A DNA stretch of 64,000 nt, taken from Acanthosoma haemorrhoidale. Taxonomy: Eukaryota > Arthropoda > Insecta > Hemiptera > Acanthosomatidae. Position numbers and translations under genes: made by a program. Below are positions 47,451 to 59,500 of this stretch, piece by piece; position 1 is the first letter of the stretch, and every line of letters starts with the position of its first letter. Below the pieces are notes generated by a model. It did not search any database. It was not told where the DNA came from and saw nothing but the letters and a program-made list of their open reading frames with translations. Location: positions 115,007,866 to 115,071,865 of the forward strand of contig OV884011.1 in assembly GCA_930367205.1 (NCBI GenBank), written 5' to 3'.

Positions 47451-47546
47451 GCGCTCCGTAGCTAGGCAATAACCATGATGCTAATTAATAACTGCACAGC
47501 CCCACGTTTGATTCCTGGGTTCTAAATATAATGGAATTTTTTTTTT
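47451..47546 (+). repeat. tRNA-derived SINE head
   Basis: An A-box-like TAGCTAGGCA starts at 47459. A B-box-like CGTTTGATTCC at 47505-47515 follows about 46 bases later, and a T10 run (47537-47546) would stop RNA polymerase III. The cloverleaf is not intact. Confidence 0.45.
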
Positions 47547-50500
47547 ATTTAAAGGAAGGCCTTTAACCAATTAACAAAGCCAAAATGAAGCATGAAGGGT
47601 GGCTGTCTAGGACCACGCTAAAATCCCAGCGCCTCATAGCAACTTACAGTATTTTTTAAATAAATATTTATAGGATATATTTGAGTCTATGTGTGTAATG
47701 TATTATCCATGCTCTATTAAAAATACCTTTCAATTGTATTGCATTTTTATTTTATTTTTTATCACCAGTGTTTAAATAAAAATCGCAATTTTAATAAATA
47801 ATAAATTCGTCTTTTTTTAAATAAAAAAGAAGCATATGGTAACATTAGACCTGTCTATATTACAAAAAAAAGAAAAAAAAACTTCTAAGATTACATTTCG
47901 TTTGTTCGTGTTTTCGAAAATATATCTATCAAATGAATCTTACATGAGAATGCCATAGTGTCAGTTATGCGTGCTGTGGATTTGGTTAACTTCAGTGAGG
48001 GTTATCTGCACAATCATCAGCTCATGTGTACTTGAAGTGTAATTAGTTATACCAACAATTTTGGCATTGCCTTTTGGAAAAAAAAAGTTCACAATCGATA
48101 ACTAAAATTAAAATGAGGAAGTAAATAAATATATATAATGATGTGGTGCTAAAAATTTTTTATTATTGATACCTCAAAAAAGTCGTTTGTTCCTTATAAC
48201 ATCTACAGGCATTATCTCCACCCACGACTTTATGCACCGGATGTAATTTTTTACAAATCGAATCTTTATTGTGATAAAATTACAATCTGGCTTACCAAAT
48301 GTAATAAAATTAGTCTCACCTATGAGCTGGGTTTCATCAATCATACTTTTTAAAGTATAGAAATAACTTCGAAGATACATATTTATGAAATAACATTAGG
48401 TATATATAACATATATATTAAGAGAGTTCAACTTAATAATTTCATTTTATTGACTTTCCAAACTCATAATAGTTTTTAGGGATATTGGAGTAAAGTTATT
48501 CATTTACTATTCCATTTGTATATATGTATTTTTAAAATAGATTATTTTTTGGACCTACAGATCTATTGCTTGAGAAAAAACTTTAGACTAGTTCAAATGA
48601 CTCTGGAAATAAACATAAACAACTGACTTTTTGGTTTTAGATGACTATGGTATAATATGATTAGAACGATTTTGCACACCTTCTATAAATTCTTGACAAA
48701 CTTTATAACAAACTTAAAATAAAAAGCACAAAGGCTAAAAGTCAAAATGGGTGGAATTTAATGATTCACAATCAAATCAAATGGTATTGAATAATCTATA
48801 GCTTTGCTACAACATACCTTGCATCTTTTATTGTAGATATATTTTTTAATTATTTCCTTACGACAGTTATAACCCACATTCAGACAGATGTACAAAAGCG
48901 TAAAAGCGTAGTAATACTGAACTAATATTTTGACATGAGTACATAATAGGAATAAAATCATTCTTAAAAATCATACAACTGTTGATGGAGATCGCAGGAA
49001 GGATGGCATGTGTGAGAGTATGTAAGTCACATGAATATTCTGTGTTTAAAGACTAAGCATTTTTATTTAATTTTCGTTAATAATCCGAGTATAGTGTATG
49101 TCAATAAAATTATTATACATAAGCACGTACTTAGCTTAGGTCAGGCTAAGAAGATGGGGAAGACAAAAAGGAAATAATAGAAACTCAAAAAGTTTTTGGG
49201 TGTCTTCATCATTCTTTATACCAATTGAAGATTTCATACTCTAATATAATCCTCTAATAATGGGTTTTTAATAGCAGTAGCTTTTAGATTTTTTCAATTG
49301 TGATGAAACTGAAAAAGGGGAAGGTTTTCCAGTTTTTCTTGCTAACTGGATAACATTTAAGATTCTAAACGTGAAAAAAGATTACGAATTTTGAATCCGT
49401 GTATTTCAGGTGACCATTATATAAATGATTGAATTATGCCGTGCTCAATGGTGCTTGTCCCAGCAATTTTATTTCATACTGCGTCAGTACGATGTCTCTC
49501 TTGTATTTGGGATTGGTTACAATCAAATTCGTATTATAAAAAATATATGTATATGTATGTATTTTAATATATAAAGTTTAGAGTGGCTTGACTTGGTGAG
49601 TGGCAACAATTCTGAATACGAAAATAAAATATGAAAAAAAATTCACAATAATTTTCTTCTGACCTCTCAGAGCAATGAAGTCTATCATAGAGGATATACG
49701 GAACTTGAGACCGAAACGGAAATATTTTTGTCAAATCCTTCGTCGTGCTTATATAGATGTTAGGAAGTGAAAAAGCAGTCTTTGCTGTCATCGAAATGGG
49801 GTGACTTTCCATTTGACAGGAAGAGGTTTCCCTCTCGTTCATAATTTTCAGTGATAGTGACCAACAGGCGTTGTACCCCACACCCAAGTGTTAAAAATCT
49901 TTGAGTCGATCTTAGTTTATGAGCTAGTTGGCATATGTACTCGAGCAAGGGAAAGCTCTCATTATTGGACCAGTACTACACCAGTCACCACTACTGAATT
50001 ATATGCATGAGCCGTTCCGTTAGACTACGTCCTCTAGTGTCCTTTTGAGCGTGTCCTTGCATCCGTACCTGGTAAGTCTGCCACATGTGTATGTGTGTAT
50101 CTGGATAATTTTTGTGTTCAATTTAGGTATCTCCTACCAAAAGATTCCACTTATTCGAATGATTTCCATTTTATTTTTTCCTATTCTTCAAATTTTTAAA
50201 TTTGAGAGATAAATAAATTGAGTTCAATGTAACTATTTTCTTGTAAATGTGCGATATCTGAAGCCACACCACTCATTCAACATCAATTCGTCAAGTATAA
50301 TCTCATTTTTTAGGCAAGATCACAGTTCATAATGATGAACAATCATTATTTTCTATGTTTATAGTTGAACATTAATTTCATCACTCTTGAAATGTATGTG
50401 TATAGATATGGATTATTTGTTGGGGTATCGACTTTGGTTAAAAAAAAGAACGATGTTTTGACTTACAATGTATGTCTTTATCAGGTCCTGATAACTTGAA

Positions 50501-51429
50501 CAGAAAGAGCGATGTTAGCCGCAGTCTAATAATTGTTTACAAATAAGAGGTTAATAACACTTATATCTGTGTAACTTAAATATATTTTAATATTTCATGA
50601 AATTATATATCTGGGAGATGGGGTGTTATAAATAGCCGGATCGGGATTCATAATATAAACACAATATTTTGAATAGCTGATATAACTGTTTAGTGAATTA
50701 TAAACATTAGAGTATGATAGCAAGAAGGCGACTCCCTCAACACAGTCGGATCACTACCAGTGAGCAAAACAGAATAAATCCATTGGGCACAGACAGACCG
50801 TCTAGACCGGCTGATTGGAGTTATCAGGTTATATATATTATCTAAAGTTAGTAGATATCGAATAATTATTCGAATAATTATTTATTATTAGATATATAAT
50901 AATTTATAGTTATTAGAATGAGACATCGACCATCATTCATGTTGTAAAGGAAATTTAATGGATTCAGGAGTGCTTTCATGATCATTAATAATCAACTCCC
51001 TCCATATTTTAAAGTTTTTAAAGTTATAATTTCTCTATAATACATTAAAGAAAAATGTTTTAAGTTCATTAGTAGTAGTCATGAAATAACAGATGTAAAT
51101 GGAGATGAGCTAGACCCACCACGATAGCGGACTATAAGTTGTACTGTTAGACAATAAAACGACCATGAGAAGTACAGTGAGGTGATTATCTGTGATTGTC
51201 CACATTTGCATAGAGATATGTGGCTGTCGGCGCATGAGCAGTTATGTCATTGGCATTCACAGAGCACGCGCTGTCTTACTCACTGGCTACAGGCTCACAC
51301 ACACCGTTCCACATGGAGTCGACGACTTCAAACACCGTGACTCCCTTCGCTAATTGTCTCAGAATAAATTAACCACTCTTCAACTATCCCAGAGCTGTAT
51401 TTATTTTGGACGAGTGAGCGGGTTTGTGT
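47547..51429. other. AT-rich noncoding stretch
   Basis: No supported gene. The minus-strand frames at 49564-49948 overlap each other and have no domain. An AT palindrome, CGAATAATTATTCG, lies near 50860. Confidence 0.5.
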
Positions 51430-51567
51430 CTACTGCAGTGCTTCGGTACTGGTGAAGAGGTACTCTTCCTCGCCGACAGTTCTGCTAGGAATATCAGGAT
51501 CACGCTCCACTCGTCCGATATTCTCTCCTATTAATAGGTAGAGAGTTGGCAATATTACGACAGAGGA
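51430..51567 (-). CDS. Candidate 3'-terminal coding exon, unidentified
   Basis: On the minus strand a very good acceptor (TTGTATTGTTATTTTGCAG) precedes an in-phase frame that reads SSVVILPTLYLLIGENIG, then RVERDPDIPSRTVGEEEYLF, and stops at 51432-51430. An AATAAA (ACGAGTGAG side; plus-strand TTTATT at about 51401) lies some 25 bases beyond the stop. The exon would end a protein with a hydrophobic segment followed by an acidic tail. The VILPT...IGE pattern loosely resembles LIIPT...IAE in the exon at 21964-22189. I recognise no family. Confidence 0.4.
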   Translation of the reverse strand, partial: SSVVILPTLYLLIGENIGRVERDPDIPSRTVGEEEYLFTSTEALQ

Positions 51568-51822
51568 CTGCAAAATAACAATACAATCAGACTTAAATTT
51601 TAAATGTATATTCGACGACGACGAATTGGTTGGTCCTTCCTCCCACAAGAATGTGAGAATAATCTTGGCTCGATGGCCCCTGTAGTATCGTTTGCTAATT
51701 TTGCGTTGAATTGCAAGGACTTGAGGGAAAATATCGAACTGTTTAGCCTGAACCGTCTATTGCTTGAAAAATAAAAGGATGTAAAATGACTAAAGGATTT
51801 TTAAATATTCCCTAAGAAAGTA

Positions 51823-51900
51823 GGATTTTCTTGTTGGGATTCAAACCCACAAACTTCTGGCCAAGCGCCTTACTAATTAGGTGATCATATGTTGAAAGCC
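51823..51900 (-). repeat. tRNA-like SINE or tRNA pseudogene
   Basis: On the minus strand a D-arm-like CACCTAATTAGTAAGGCGC is followed by GTGGGTTTGAATCCC (B box GGTTTGAATCC) and AAGAAAATCC, which partly pairs with GGCTTTC 78 bases earlier. The anticodon stem is poor, so this is not a working tRNA. Confidence 0.5.
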
Positions 51901-52454
51901 AGACAAATTCTACTCAGACTACATGTTGCAGGGTACATTAGTAATGTGATTGTATCTGACTAGAAAGGCTACCGGATAGCATGTACATAAATATTGTGCG
52001 CCCCAGATCGCAAGATAGGAAACCTGAGTTACAGAACCATTCACACAGCTGTGCAGGCACTAAAAAGGAAACAAGAAATTGTTACGCAGCTATTGAGATT
52101 TAATAGATAAGTTTCACTGAAATGTTTGGAGTTGAAATACAACCATATATATTCATATCTCCAGGGTTGTTAGGTAAATTAAGTCTGATACATTGTCCAT
52201 AAGTCCATAACTTTCAGAAACAAGCAAATTGACGTCATATAATGGAAAACCTATTTCTCTCGATTTTGTTGAAATTAAAGTATAAAAACATTAATTATAT
52301 AGTTTACGTTTACTTTATCTAGTTTTAATTTCTTATTGAAATAATAAGTAATTTGAGAGAATAGATTTGATAAAAGGTTCTTATTTCTACTTAGACAGTT
52401 TTTGGTAATGTTTGGTAGGAAATTCCGAGAGGTTTTAATTATATTTATTATTTT
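51901..52454. other. AT-rich noncoding stretch
   Basis: No supported feature. Confidence 0.5.
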
Positions 52455-52530
52455 ATGAATGAGAACATTGAACACAATTAATTATTTCCGAATAAGGCAG
52501 GTTGTCATTTTGTCACAATATATTTTTGAT
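52455..52530 (+). mobile_element. Diverged LINE 3' tail
   Basis: ATGAATGAGA, CACAATTAATTATT.CC.AATAAGGCAG and TTGTCA.TTTGTCA.AATA parallel 14710-14775. No target duplication recognised. Confidence 0.5.
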
Positions 52531-52779
52531 TCGAGAAAAAAAATATTATATTTATGTGTGAATTTTTCCACGCCAATTTTTTTTAAATTTTATAAAGTTT
52601 TAATATAACAACTGTTGCTTGTATACATTATTTTGTATTGTACCACAACTGTGGGTAAGACTCCTTGAAAAATTGAATTTTTTGCATACACTTACTTAAC
52701 TACAAAAAGACGGTACCGCTATGATTCTTGCAGTGTGTTTAGCCTCATAGTTAATTCCATGTTGACGAGCAATTTTTTT

Positions 52780-53230
52780 GGGTTTTTAATCCCACCGCTT
52801 CGGAGCCTGCTTAGGCCCAGGAGCCCTGGGACGTGTCACAAGGAACTTTCAATTCCCGTTTGAGTGTTCTTCGATGTCAAACCTAAGCAACAGGATTTTT
52901 TCCGTGTCTCTTTCGGTGTGTCGGTGGGGTGCTGTGTGCCACGTTTCGCTATGAAGACTGCTCTTTGCTCTTCATCTGTCACCAGGTGTTCCTCTCGACT
53001 TGTCTTGAAAGTCAGGTGGTAGAAATTGTGTTAGGCAAGCTGTCCCAGCTAGCTCGTTGCTAGGGTTGTTATTATTTCGGGTCCGTGGTCTCTTTGGTGG
53101 TGGTGGTTGCGTAACTGTGGCTTGGGAGCTACCCACTTCGGCGTCCTGCTTCTTCTCTATGGATGTTTCCCCACCGTCGACGCTGATGGTTTGATGTTAA
53201 AGGCTTTAACTGGGAATTTAGCCGGTAAAT
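52780..53230 (-). pseudogene. Decayed coding-like sequence, probably retrotransposon-derived
   Basis: GC-rich block. On the minus strand a 74-codon frame (from about 53195) reads SIEKKQDAEVGSSQATVTQP, then PPPKRPRTRNNNNPSNEL. A neighbouring frame continues EEQRAVFIAKRGTQHPTD to about 52850. The Pro/Lys/Arg-rich composition is like that of non-LTR ORF1 proteins, and the block ends in GAAGCGGTGGGATT and an A-rich run, as some LINE 3' ends do. Family unproven. Confidence 0.35.
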
Positions 53231-53379
53231 ATCTTGCGCTCTGTCAACTTGCTTCAACGTTCACTAAGCCACATTGAAACACCGGTATCTGGATGGAGGG
53301 TGTTTAGATGATTGACTAACCACTGTATTAATTTTCATTTTTAAAATAATTTTCTTATAATATCTATGCTACTTAAATT

Positions 53380-53960
53380 TTAAATATTTTAATGATGCCG
53401 AATTTCATTCAAATTTTAATAATGTACTCTTCTCCTAACGAGTAGTAAGATTATTACACGAGCCTTGCTTGTTATAGGATCAATATCAGCTTTCCAAATA
53501 AAACGAAAAATGGAGTAATTAGTTGTATTTACTATCGACCTAAAGAACATACTGTTTAGGCCCTTAATAGGTATAAATAAGAGCGATCCATGCAACATCT
53601 CAAGAAGAAGTTCCAATGCAGTCCTTGTTTGCGGTGCTGAAATACTCGCGTGGCTAGTGTTCGTAATGCTGCCTCTCTAACATAATTCCAGTGATGTAGG
53701 CAGATTTGATTCTTTGACCTCGACTACCTCTTATCTTCACGAGTAGAGTGGCCAATGGCCAGATGCGACTCCGAAAGAAACAGATCTTGGGGGAACCGGC
53801 GATAGTAGGCTTTGGCATCCATAACATATTAATAGATAAAAATAATATTCTACCTTTTTAAGGAAGGAAAGGCGAACTGCGCTACTAGGAGCCAACCGCA
53901 TTAATTTATGAAGGCGAATCCAAAAGAAATATTCCCTATTGAAAAATTTGTGAATAATAT
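53380..53960 (-). other. Weak LINE-like remnant
   Basis: The minus-strand frame at 53616-53416 contains YSIFRFIWKADIDPITSKAR, reminiscent of the 'FIW' segment after the reverse transcriptase in several LINE clades. Another frame (53976-53737) has no motif. Confidence 0.25.
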
Positions 53961-54134
53961 CCTTCCTACATTCCATTCATTAATTGCTTGTGACTTTTCG
54001 GAATACTTTTAGTTCATCTTCATGGAACATACATCTCATTTTTTATTTCGAACAACACGATATAGGTTGCCTGAAGATGGACTAATGGTAATCCAAAACG
54101 GCACAAGCAATTGATGAATAAATTAGTAAGAAGA
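53961..54134. mobile_element. Long-armed palindromic MITE
   Basis: The left arm CTTCCTACATT...ATTAATTGCTTGTGAC.TTTCGGAAT...TTAGTTCATCTTCATGGAAC is repeated in inverse on the right (reading GGTTGCCTGAAGATGGACTAATGG, CAAAACGGCACAAGCAATTG, TTAGTAAGAAG). The arms are about 65-70 bases with a central loop of about 40. One arm recurs at 11924-11970. It could also be two head-to-head copies of a LINE or Penelope-like 3' end, which often carry a GAAGATG...CGAAACGTC motif. Confidence 0.65.
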
Positions 54135-54987
54135 TTTTTTTCAAACATCATCCATCAACTTATCCATCCTTCACAATAGCATATATTACGAAATATTGGG
54201 TGTTCCTATAGGGATTTGAAAGGGAGGATTCCTGGATGGCATGAAGTAGGAGCCTTGAGACGCTACACTATAGGAGAGCCACCAGAAAATGAAGTTCTAA
54301 CTTCAGCGAGTTGGATTACTTCATTTAAAATTCAATTTTATGTTTCACCGGAGTTCGTAATTTTTTTTTGGTGCATTCAGAATTCTACGAAACTAGGAAA
54401 ACTATGCAAGTCACACGGTGCAGAGAAAGTGTTGCAATGTTTAGCAGGTGAAAGTGTTTTTTTAACCTTCTTCGGCTAGCACCAGTGGGTTTTATCGAGT
54501 CGTTGGTTAGGTTACGAGTGTTTTTTTATTTTTAATTTAGTAGATATTGTAGTCGACATCATATTTTACTCAGCAAGTGAAGACAAATGTTGCGCCTTAT
54601 CGAAGTGACTCTTAAGATTGAGAAACGATTTACGATCTTGTGTTTGTAACTTTAAGTAAACTGCCTGAATGGGCTACCTATGAAGGGTTACCTATAAATT
54701 ACTACTTTTATACAGTTAGAGAGGATATGTGGAGGACAAACATGACACTAATATGTGCTTAACATAAAGTTAAAAACTCGTATTATTATTGCTATTTGTG
54801 GTATTTTTGCACTATTGATAATTATTAGTTATCAAGATTTTGGCATCGCCTGGTTTCAAACTTTCTCAGGTCAAGTGATCCACATCTGAGTTACCCTTGC
54901 ACGAGCAATAGCTTAACCAAGGGGTTAGATGAAGATACCTCTGCCGGACTCCACCCACTGTTGGGGTGAAATCTAAAGATAGAAGGA
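54135..54987. other. Noncoding, with one unassigned open frame
   Basis: A plus-strand frame at 54216-54479 begins GRIPGWHEVGALRRYTIGEP and ends in low-complexity sequence. It follows an acceptor-like CCTATAG but has no domain or donor. Not called as a gene. Confidence 0.35.
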
Positions 54988-55088
54988 GTCATGTTAAATA
55001 GATGGACTATGCTAGTTAGTGTTCGTGTGTGGATAGTTCCAACTAGGTATTCCAGGTTCGAATCCCGGCCATGACAAAATCTTTTTTC
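54988..55088 (+). repeat. tRNA-like SINE head with perfect B box
   Basis: A consensus B box, GGTTCGAATCC, at 55055-55065 lies in a T-arm-like CCAGG-loop-CCCGG. CCATGAC after it pairs with GTCATG at 54988-54993, giving an 88-base tRNA-like span. A TTTTTT run follows at 55082-55087. The D arm and anticodon arm are not convincing. Confidence 0.5.
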
Positions 55089-55288
55089 CTATAGATAAAC
55101 ATTATGCCCTCATATTACCCCATAAGAAGCATCGAATGAATTTCAAAATGTTTTATTATTTTTAACGATGGGTCTCTACTTTTGATTTTAAGAAACCTTA
55201 AATATCATGCATGACTTAGGAAGTTATTTGTTGGAGTCCCACGAGCATTTCCTAATCTGGCACTAAAAAGTAGATATCTTCCTCCTGA

Positions 55289-55365
55289 TGACCTAAGTGG
55301 TAAAACGTGGGGACTTATCAATAAAAACAGCGACTGTGGGTGTTCGACTTATAATACTTTTTTTT
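55289..55365 (+). repeat. tRNA-derived SINE head
   Basis: An A-box-like TGACCTAAGTGG (55289-55300), a B-box-like GTGTTCGACTT (55340-55350) and a T8 run (55358-55365) appear in the right order and spacing for a pol III unit. It is the second such unit within 400 bases. Confidence 0.45.
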
Positions 55366-56319
55366 GAGCCATTTATCATATATGAAAATTCATGCCTAAT
55401 TTCTAAACCTGTGTCTAATCAGTTCATTATTGTATTATAATAGTTTTGTCTCTGTTATCAGTCAGACTTGCGAAGCAGGTAGTAGGAAAAATTCCCCTTT
55501 TAGTGATTGTTCGACCCGGTCTACCCCCTGAAGTTTTGCAAACCTAAACCTCTTTTAACATAGTCAATATAATTCCCACCTAAATGGTGTCAGATTTTAC
55601 TTATTAATTCAAATCATTTAGTTATCGATTTATGGCCCATGAAATAGTTGTAATTTAATTGGCAATGACTATAATGATGAATGATGAGAACAAGCAATTC
55701 GGATCAGCCTAGAAGAGATGTTCGGTATGAGTGTAGTTAACATATATATCGTTTGACAGTACACCAAAATATTCTATCGTTCGCCGTACTGAAATTTGAA
55801 ATTCATCTGCCTCTGGCTTTAACATTAACATTAACTAGTTCTAGTTACTACCACATGCTTTAGCATATAATACGTTGTTGCTGTTTCTTTAAAATGAGAA
55901 TCAGTATTTATTTTATTAATACTTATTTAAAATTACTAACAGATATGAAAAAAGATGCTGTAAAAAATAAAAATATAATAAACTTAAAAAATACAAAAAA
56001 TGAAAAACTTTTTTTTTAATTTCTATAACCATCTACTCACAGTTCGTTCAGAGAGAGCATCCTCTTCTTCTAACTGGTACACCAAACGGGTTGTTTCGAC
56101 GGCGGAAAACTTACGTTTCCAATAATAGCACTGTACCACCAATATTTAAAATTTTAGAGTCATGTTGTTTAACCAAATGCTAATACAAAACTGAATGCAA
56201 GACGATATCAATTTGTTCTCAAGTTTATTAAGTACAGTCTAGAGTTTAAACTAACAAATAAAGCCGATTTAGATGACAATTTTTAAGAAAACGAAATCGG
56301 TTGTTTTTATGACTCGCTC
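55366..56319. other. AT-rich noncoding stretch
   Basis: No supported feature. Confidence 0.5.
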
Positions 56320-56538
56320 TGTAGCAACCGCTAACTACATGAGTTAAATCACCCTATACTCTGGTGCACATATATTGTAAGCAAAAGTAAAATAACAGGA
56401 ACTAAATGTATGTAAATCATTGTAAAAATTTTTAGCAATAAATGCGGGAGCCGGCAGTCATAAACAAGTCACAAACGTAAGAGGGTCGCAAGCATCACCA
56501 GGGCTAGGGTTAGTCACTCCCCTATTGGCAACCCGACA
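56320..56538 (-). mobile_element. Internally deleted solo LTR
   Basis: On the minus strand it starts TGTCGGGTTGCC and ends TTAGCGGTTGCTACA, the same ends as the LTR at 15490-16177 (TGTCGGGTTGTC ... TTAGCGGTCGCAACA). CTAGCCCTGGTGA near the start, and GACTTGTTTATGACTGCC and ACTCATGTAGTTAGCGG toward the end, also agree. It is 219 bp against 688, so the middle is missing. Flanks CGCTC and TACTC are only a partial target duplication. Confidence 0.75.
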
Positions 56539-59500
56539 TACTCCATTATATAACTAAATTGAAATACCTCTTTAGACCAATTATCTTGTAGATGGAAACA
56601 TAGACCATTATGTTATAAAACGATATTAGAGAGCACAATTTTAAACTAATCGATACGAGATAATTTGATAAGAAAATGGCAAGGGATTAGTTGCCTGCCA
56701 CGCTGTGAACATCTTCTAACTATCTTATACGATGCCTGACCTGATAACATTCAAGGTATGTCGAAAACTCGTCCGTAAATAAACTTTATGAAAATGTAAG
56801 TTCTTTCTTTTATCAACCTTAGCCGATTTCCCAACAAATGCATTCACTGAAATCTATATTTTTGGTTAACCAAGAACTCTGTTATTAAATATGAAGTCTT
56901 TTTTTTTTAAGATGAAAGACGCCCCGGTCTATTTGAAAGTAGAGCGTCCCTCTTCAATCCAAGAGAAACAAACCTGTTAAAGATTCGCCGAAACCGCAAT
57001 ATTTCTACGTGTCGGTGTATTTTTGATAGGATTGTGAATGTTTAAATAACACGTACCTTATTTATGGATGTTGGTGATATAGATTAGCACATGTGACCCA
57101 CACAGAAAATAATTTAACACGGTCAAGCTCAACACGAACCCTTAAGCGAAAGCAAAAGGTCTTGGCGAACTGGACACAGGCAGCAACTCTCTACGCCGAC
57201 CTTCCAAGAGACCTTGGCTGGACAGCATTTATTTTACATAAGTATATATTGCAGTCTCAATTTATTAGCTTTATTCTTCTTTTTGTATTTTTTTTCATTC
57301 CTACTTTCTACCTTGCACATTTTGTGGTCTTTTTATTTTTTATGGAATTCTAAGCTTACAGGTTTTTGCAACTTAAATTGTTATGGTAGTCCTGTTTTAT
57401 TATTTTACCGTCTTTATAGTAACGAATAATGAACCACAGAGTCCTAGAGGAATAATGCGGACTGTCAATATTTGTACAGGTGGAAAGAAGCAAACAAAAA
57501 AAAGCACTGGGAGATTTTAACAAAATGAAAGGCTCGGAGCGAATTGAACGCAACCCCATTTACAGAACACGTACCAATAAAGTTTTTCATATAATATTAT
57601 ATTATAAATAATATTATATACAATCATATAAATAAATTATAACAATGTCTTACTTAGTTTGAGTACAAGTGAGTCACACTGTTTAAACAGACATTTTATC
57701 ATTTTATTTACATTTTAGATTTTAATAAAAAACTTTTATCTTAATAATAAAACATTGATTTTCTTGATAGTATGCATGCATTTATTTGTTAAGGCTCAAA
57801 TTGTTGGAATTAGGATTGAAAACACTTATTTTTTTTATTTCTTAAAGGTAAAATTAAGTGTTAAAATAAATTTTATGTATGATAATTTAAAAATGTATCA
57901 TTCCAGCTTAAAAAAATAGTTCTTACAACTAACGTTATTTTAGTAGCCAAATTTAATAATAATGTTCAATTCTGCGTGACCTTTAAAACTTATGTAACAC
58001 ATATGGCTATCCAAAATTTCTCATACTTCCTCTTAACAACTAACGATCAGCATAATCCAACTGACACAACGACTATAGAACGTAACAGTCCTTGAAATGT
58101 GGCCACTCTTAGATAACTTAGAAATAACAGTCAATGGATAGTTCTCAATTGATTATGGTTTTCGGCAATTAGACACAAAGAAATTAACATAAAATTATGA
58201 TTAGATGTAAAAAGAATGTTATAAGTGAATGTTCATATTGGGGTTGGAATGAAAAAATTACACAAGCTAGTGATATTCAGAAAAGTACAAAGATTTTTTT
58301 AAGGATTTATTTTTTGTTTTTTGTGTAGTATCAAAGTATATAAAAAGTAAAGGATATATAAAAATAATAATTCAAAATAAAGTTATAAATTTACAGGGAT
58401 ATTATTAATTCTAGGCCTTGCGCTGGGTATGCAAAGGAACGTGATTGATATTGTGTTGGAAGGCTGGCTGTTGTGGGCTATTCATACCAATAAATGTGAG
58501 AGATGTCGGCCCACAATTTATTTTATACTCATACAAGCTCTTTTAGCGCGGCTGCACCACCTTTCTCAAGTATCTAAAAAGCCGCAATGAACCTTAAATC
58601 AATTAATAGGTGGATATAACGCTTTATTGTTGCATGACCCATCCAACGTATATAGGTCCCATCGCGAACCCGATCCTAGTCAATTGTGATTTGTACTTTT
58701 CTGTACTAAGCGCAGAACACACATTTTAGCCGACATCGGATCCGGGGTATTCACATTACATGTTGACAATATTGGAGTATAGTATACATAGAACAATTTT
58801 TAAAATTGATGAAGTGAAAAAAAATAAAATACATCCCTATAGAAAATTAGAATGTAAAACTGTAAAAGCATACAGTAAGCGTGCTTAAAAGACATAAAAT
58901 AGATTCTGTACTAGCTAATGCTCATAATTCTTAGACAGCAGATAAATTCTCCATGCAAATATATATATGGAGCACATGAATACGTGACGCTACCGGAAAT
59001 ACAAAAATAATTTGTAAGTAGATTCGCTTGAGGATCTATAAATGTATATCTGTAAATTTAAAGGTGAAACAAATAATATAATTATAGTGCTGACACATCC
59101 AGACCAATCAAACGGTAATTTATTTTCGTATATGTTTGCACGATCATCGTAGTATTATTAAATATAGATAATATACACATACAAGCAAAACAAGTTGAAA
59201 TGTCGTTCCAAGTTAACAAACTTTCAATCATAATCAAACGCAAATTTCTTATATTTTCTGTATAACAGCACTAGTTTCATAATCCGGTTTGCGAATACAG
59301 AGTGTTCGGATTGACTTATTAAAAAACTATCTGTGTAAAACTACATAAATGATTGAGTCAAACCCATCAATCCCACCATGATTTTTTTTTTAATTTAAAA
59401 ATAATCTTAAGCGTAAATATTTTTATGAACGATTCCTGGTAGTGGCCAAAGTACGCCAACAGAATTCTGTTACAATAACTTCTTCAATGGTGAACCAACA

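Noticed and set aside
49564..49948. Minus-strand frames sharing the string FSLPNIY with the frame at 27331-27729
   Set aside because: The similarity is limited to a few residues and short DNA stretches. I could not decide whether it is a shared element or chance.
51823..51900. Functional tRNA gene on the minus strand
   Set aside because: The anticodon stem does not pair and the acceptor stem has mismatches; a SINE or pseudogene is more likely.
54988..55075. Functional tRNA gene
   Set aside because: B box and acceptor pairing are good, but the D arm and anticodon arm do not form.
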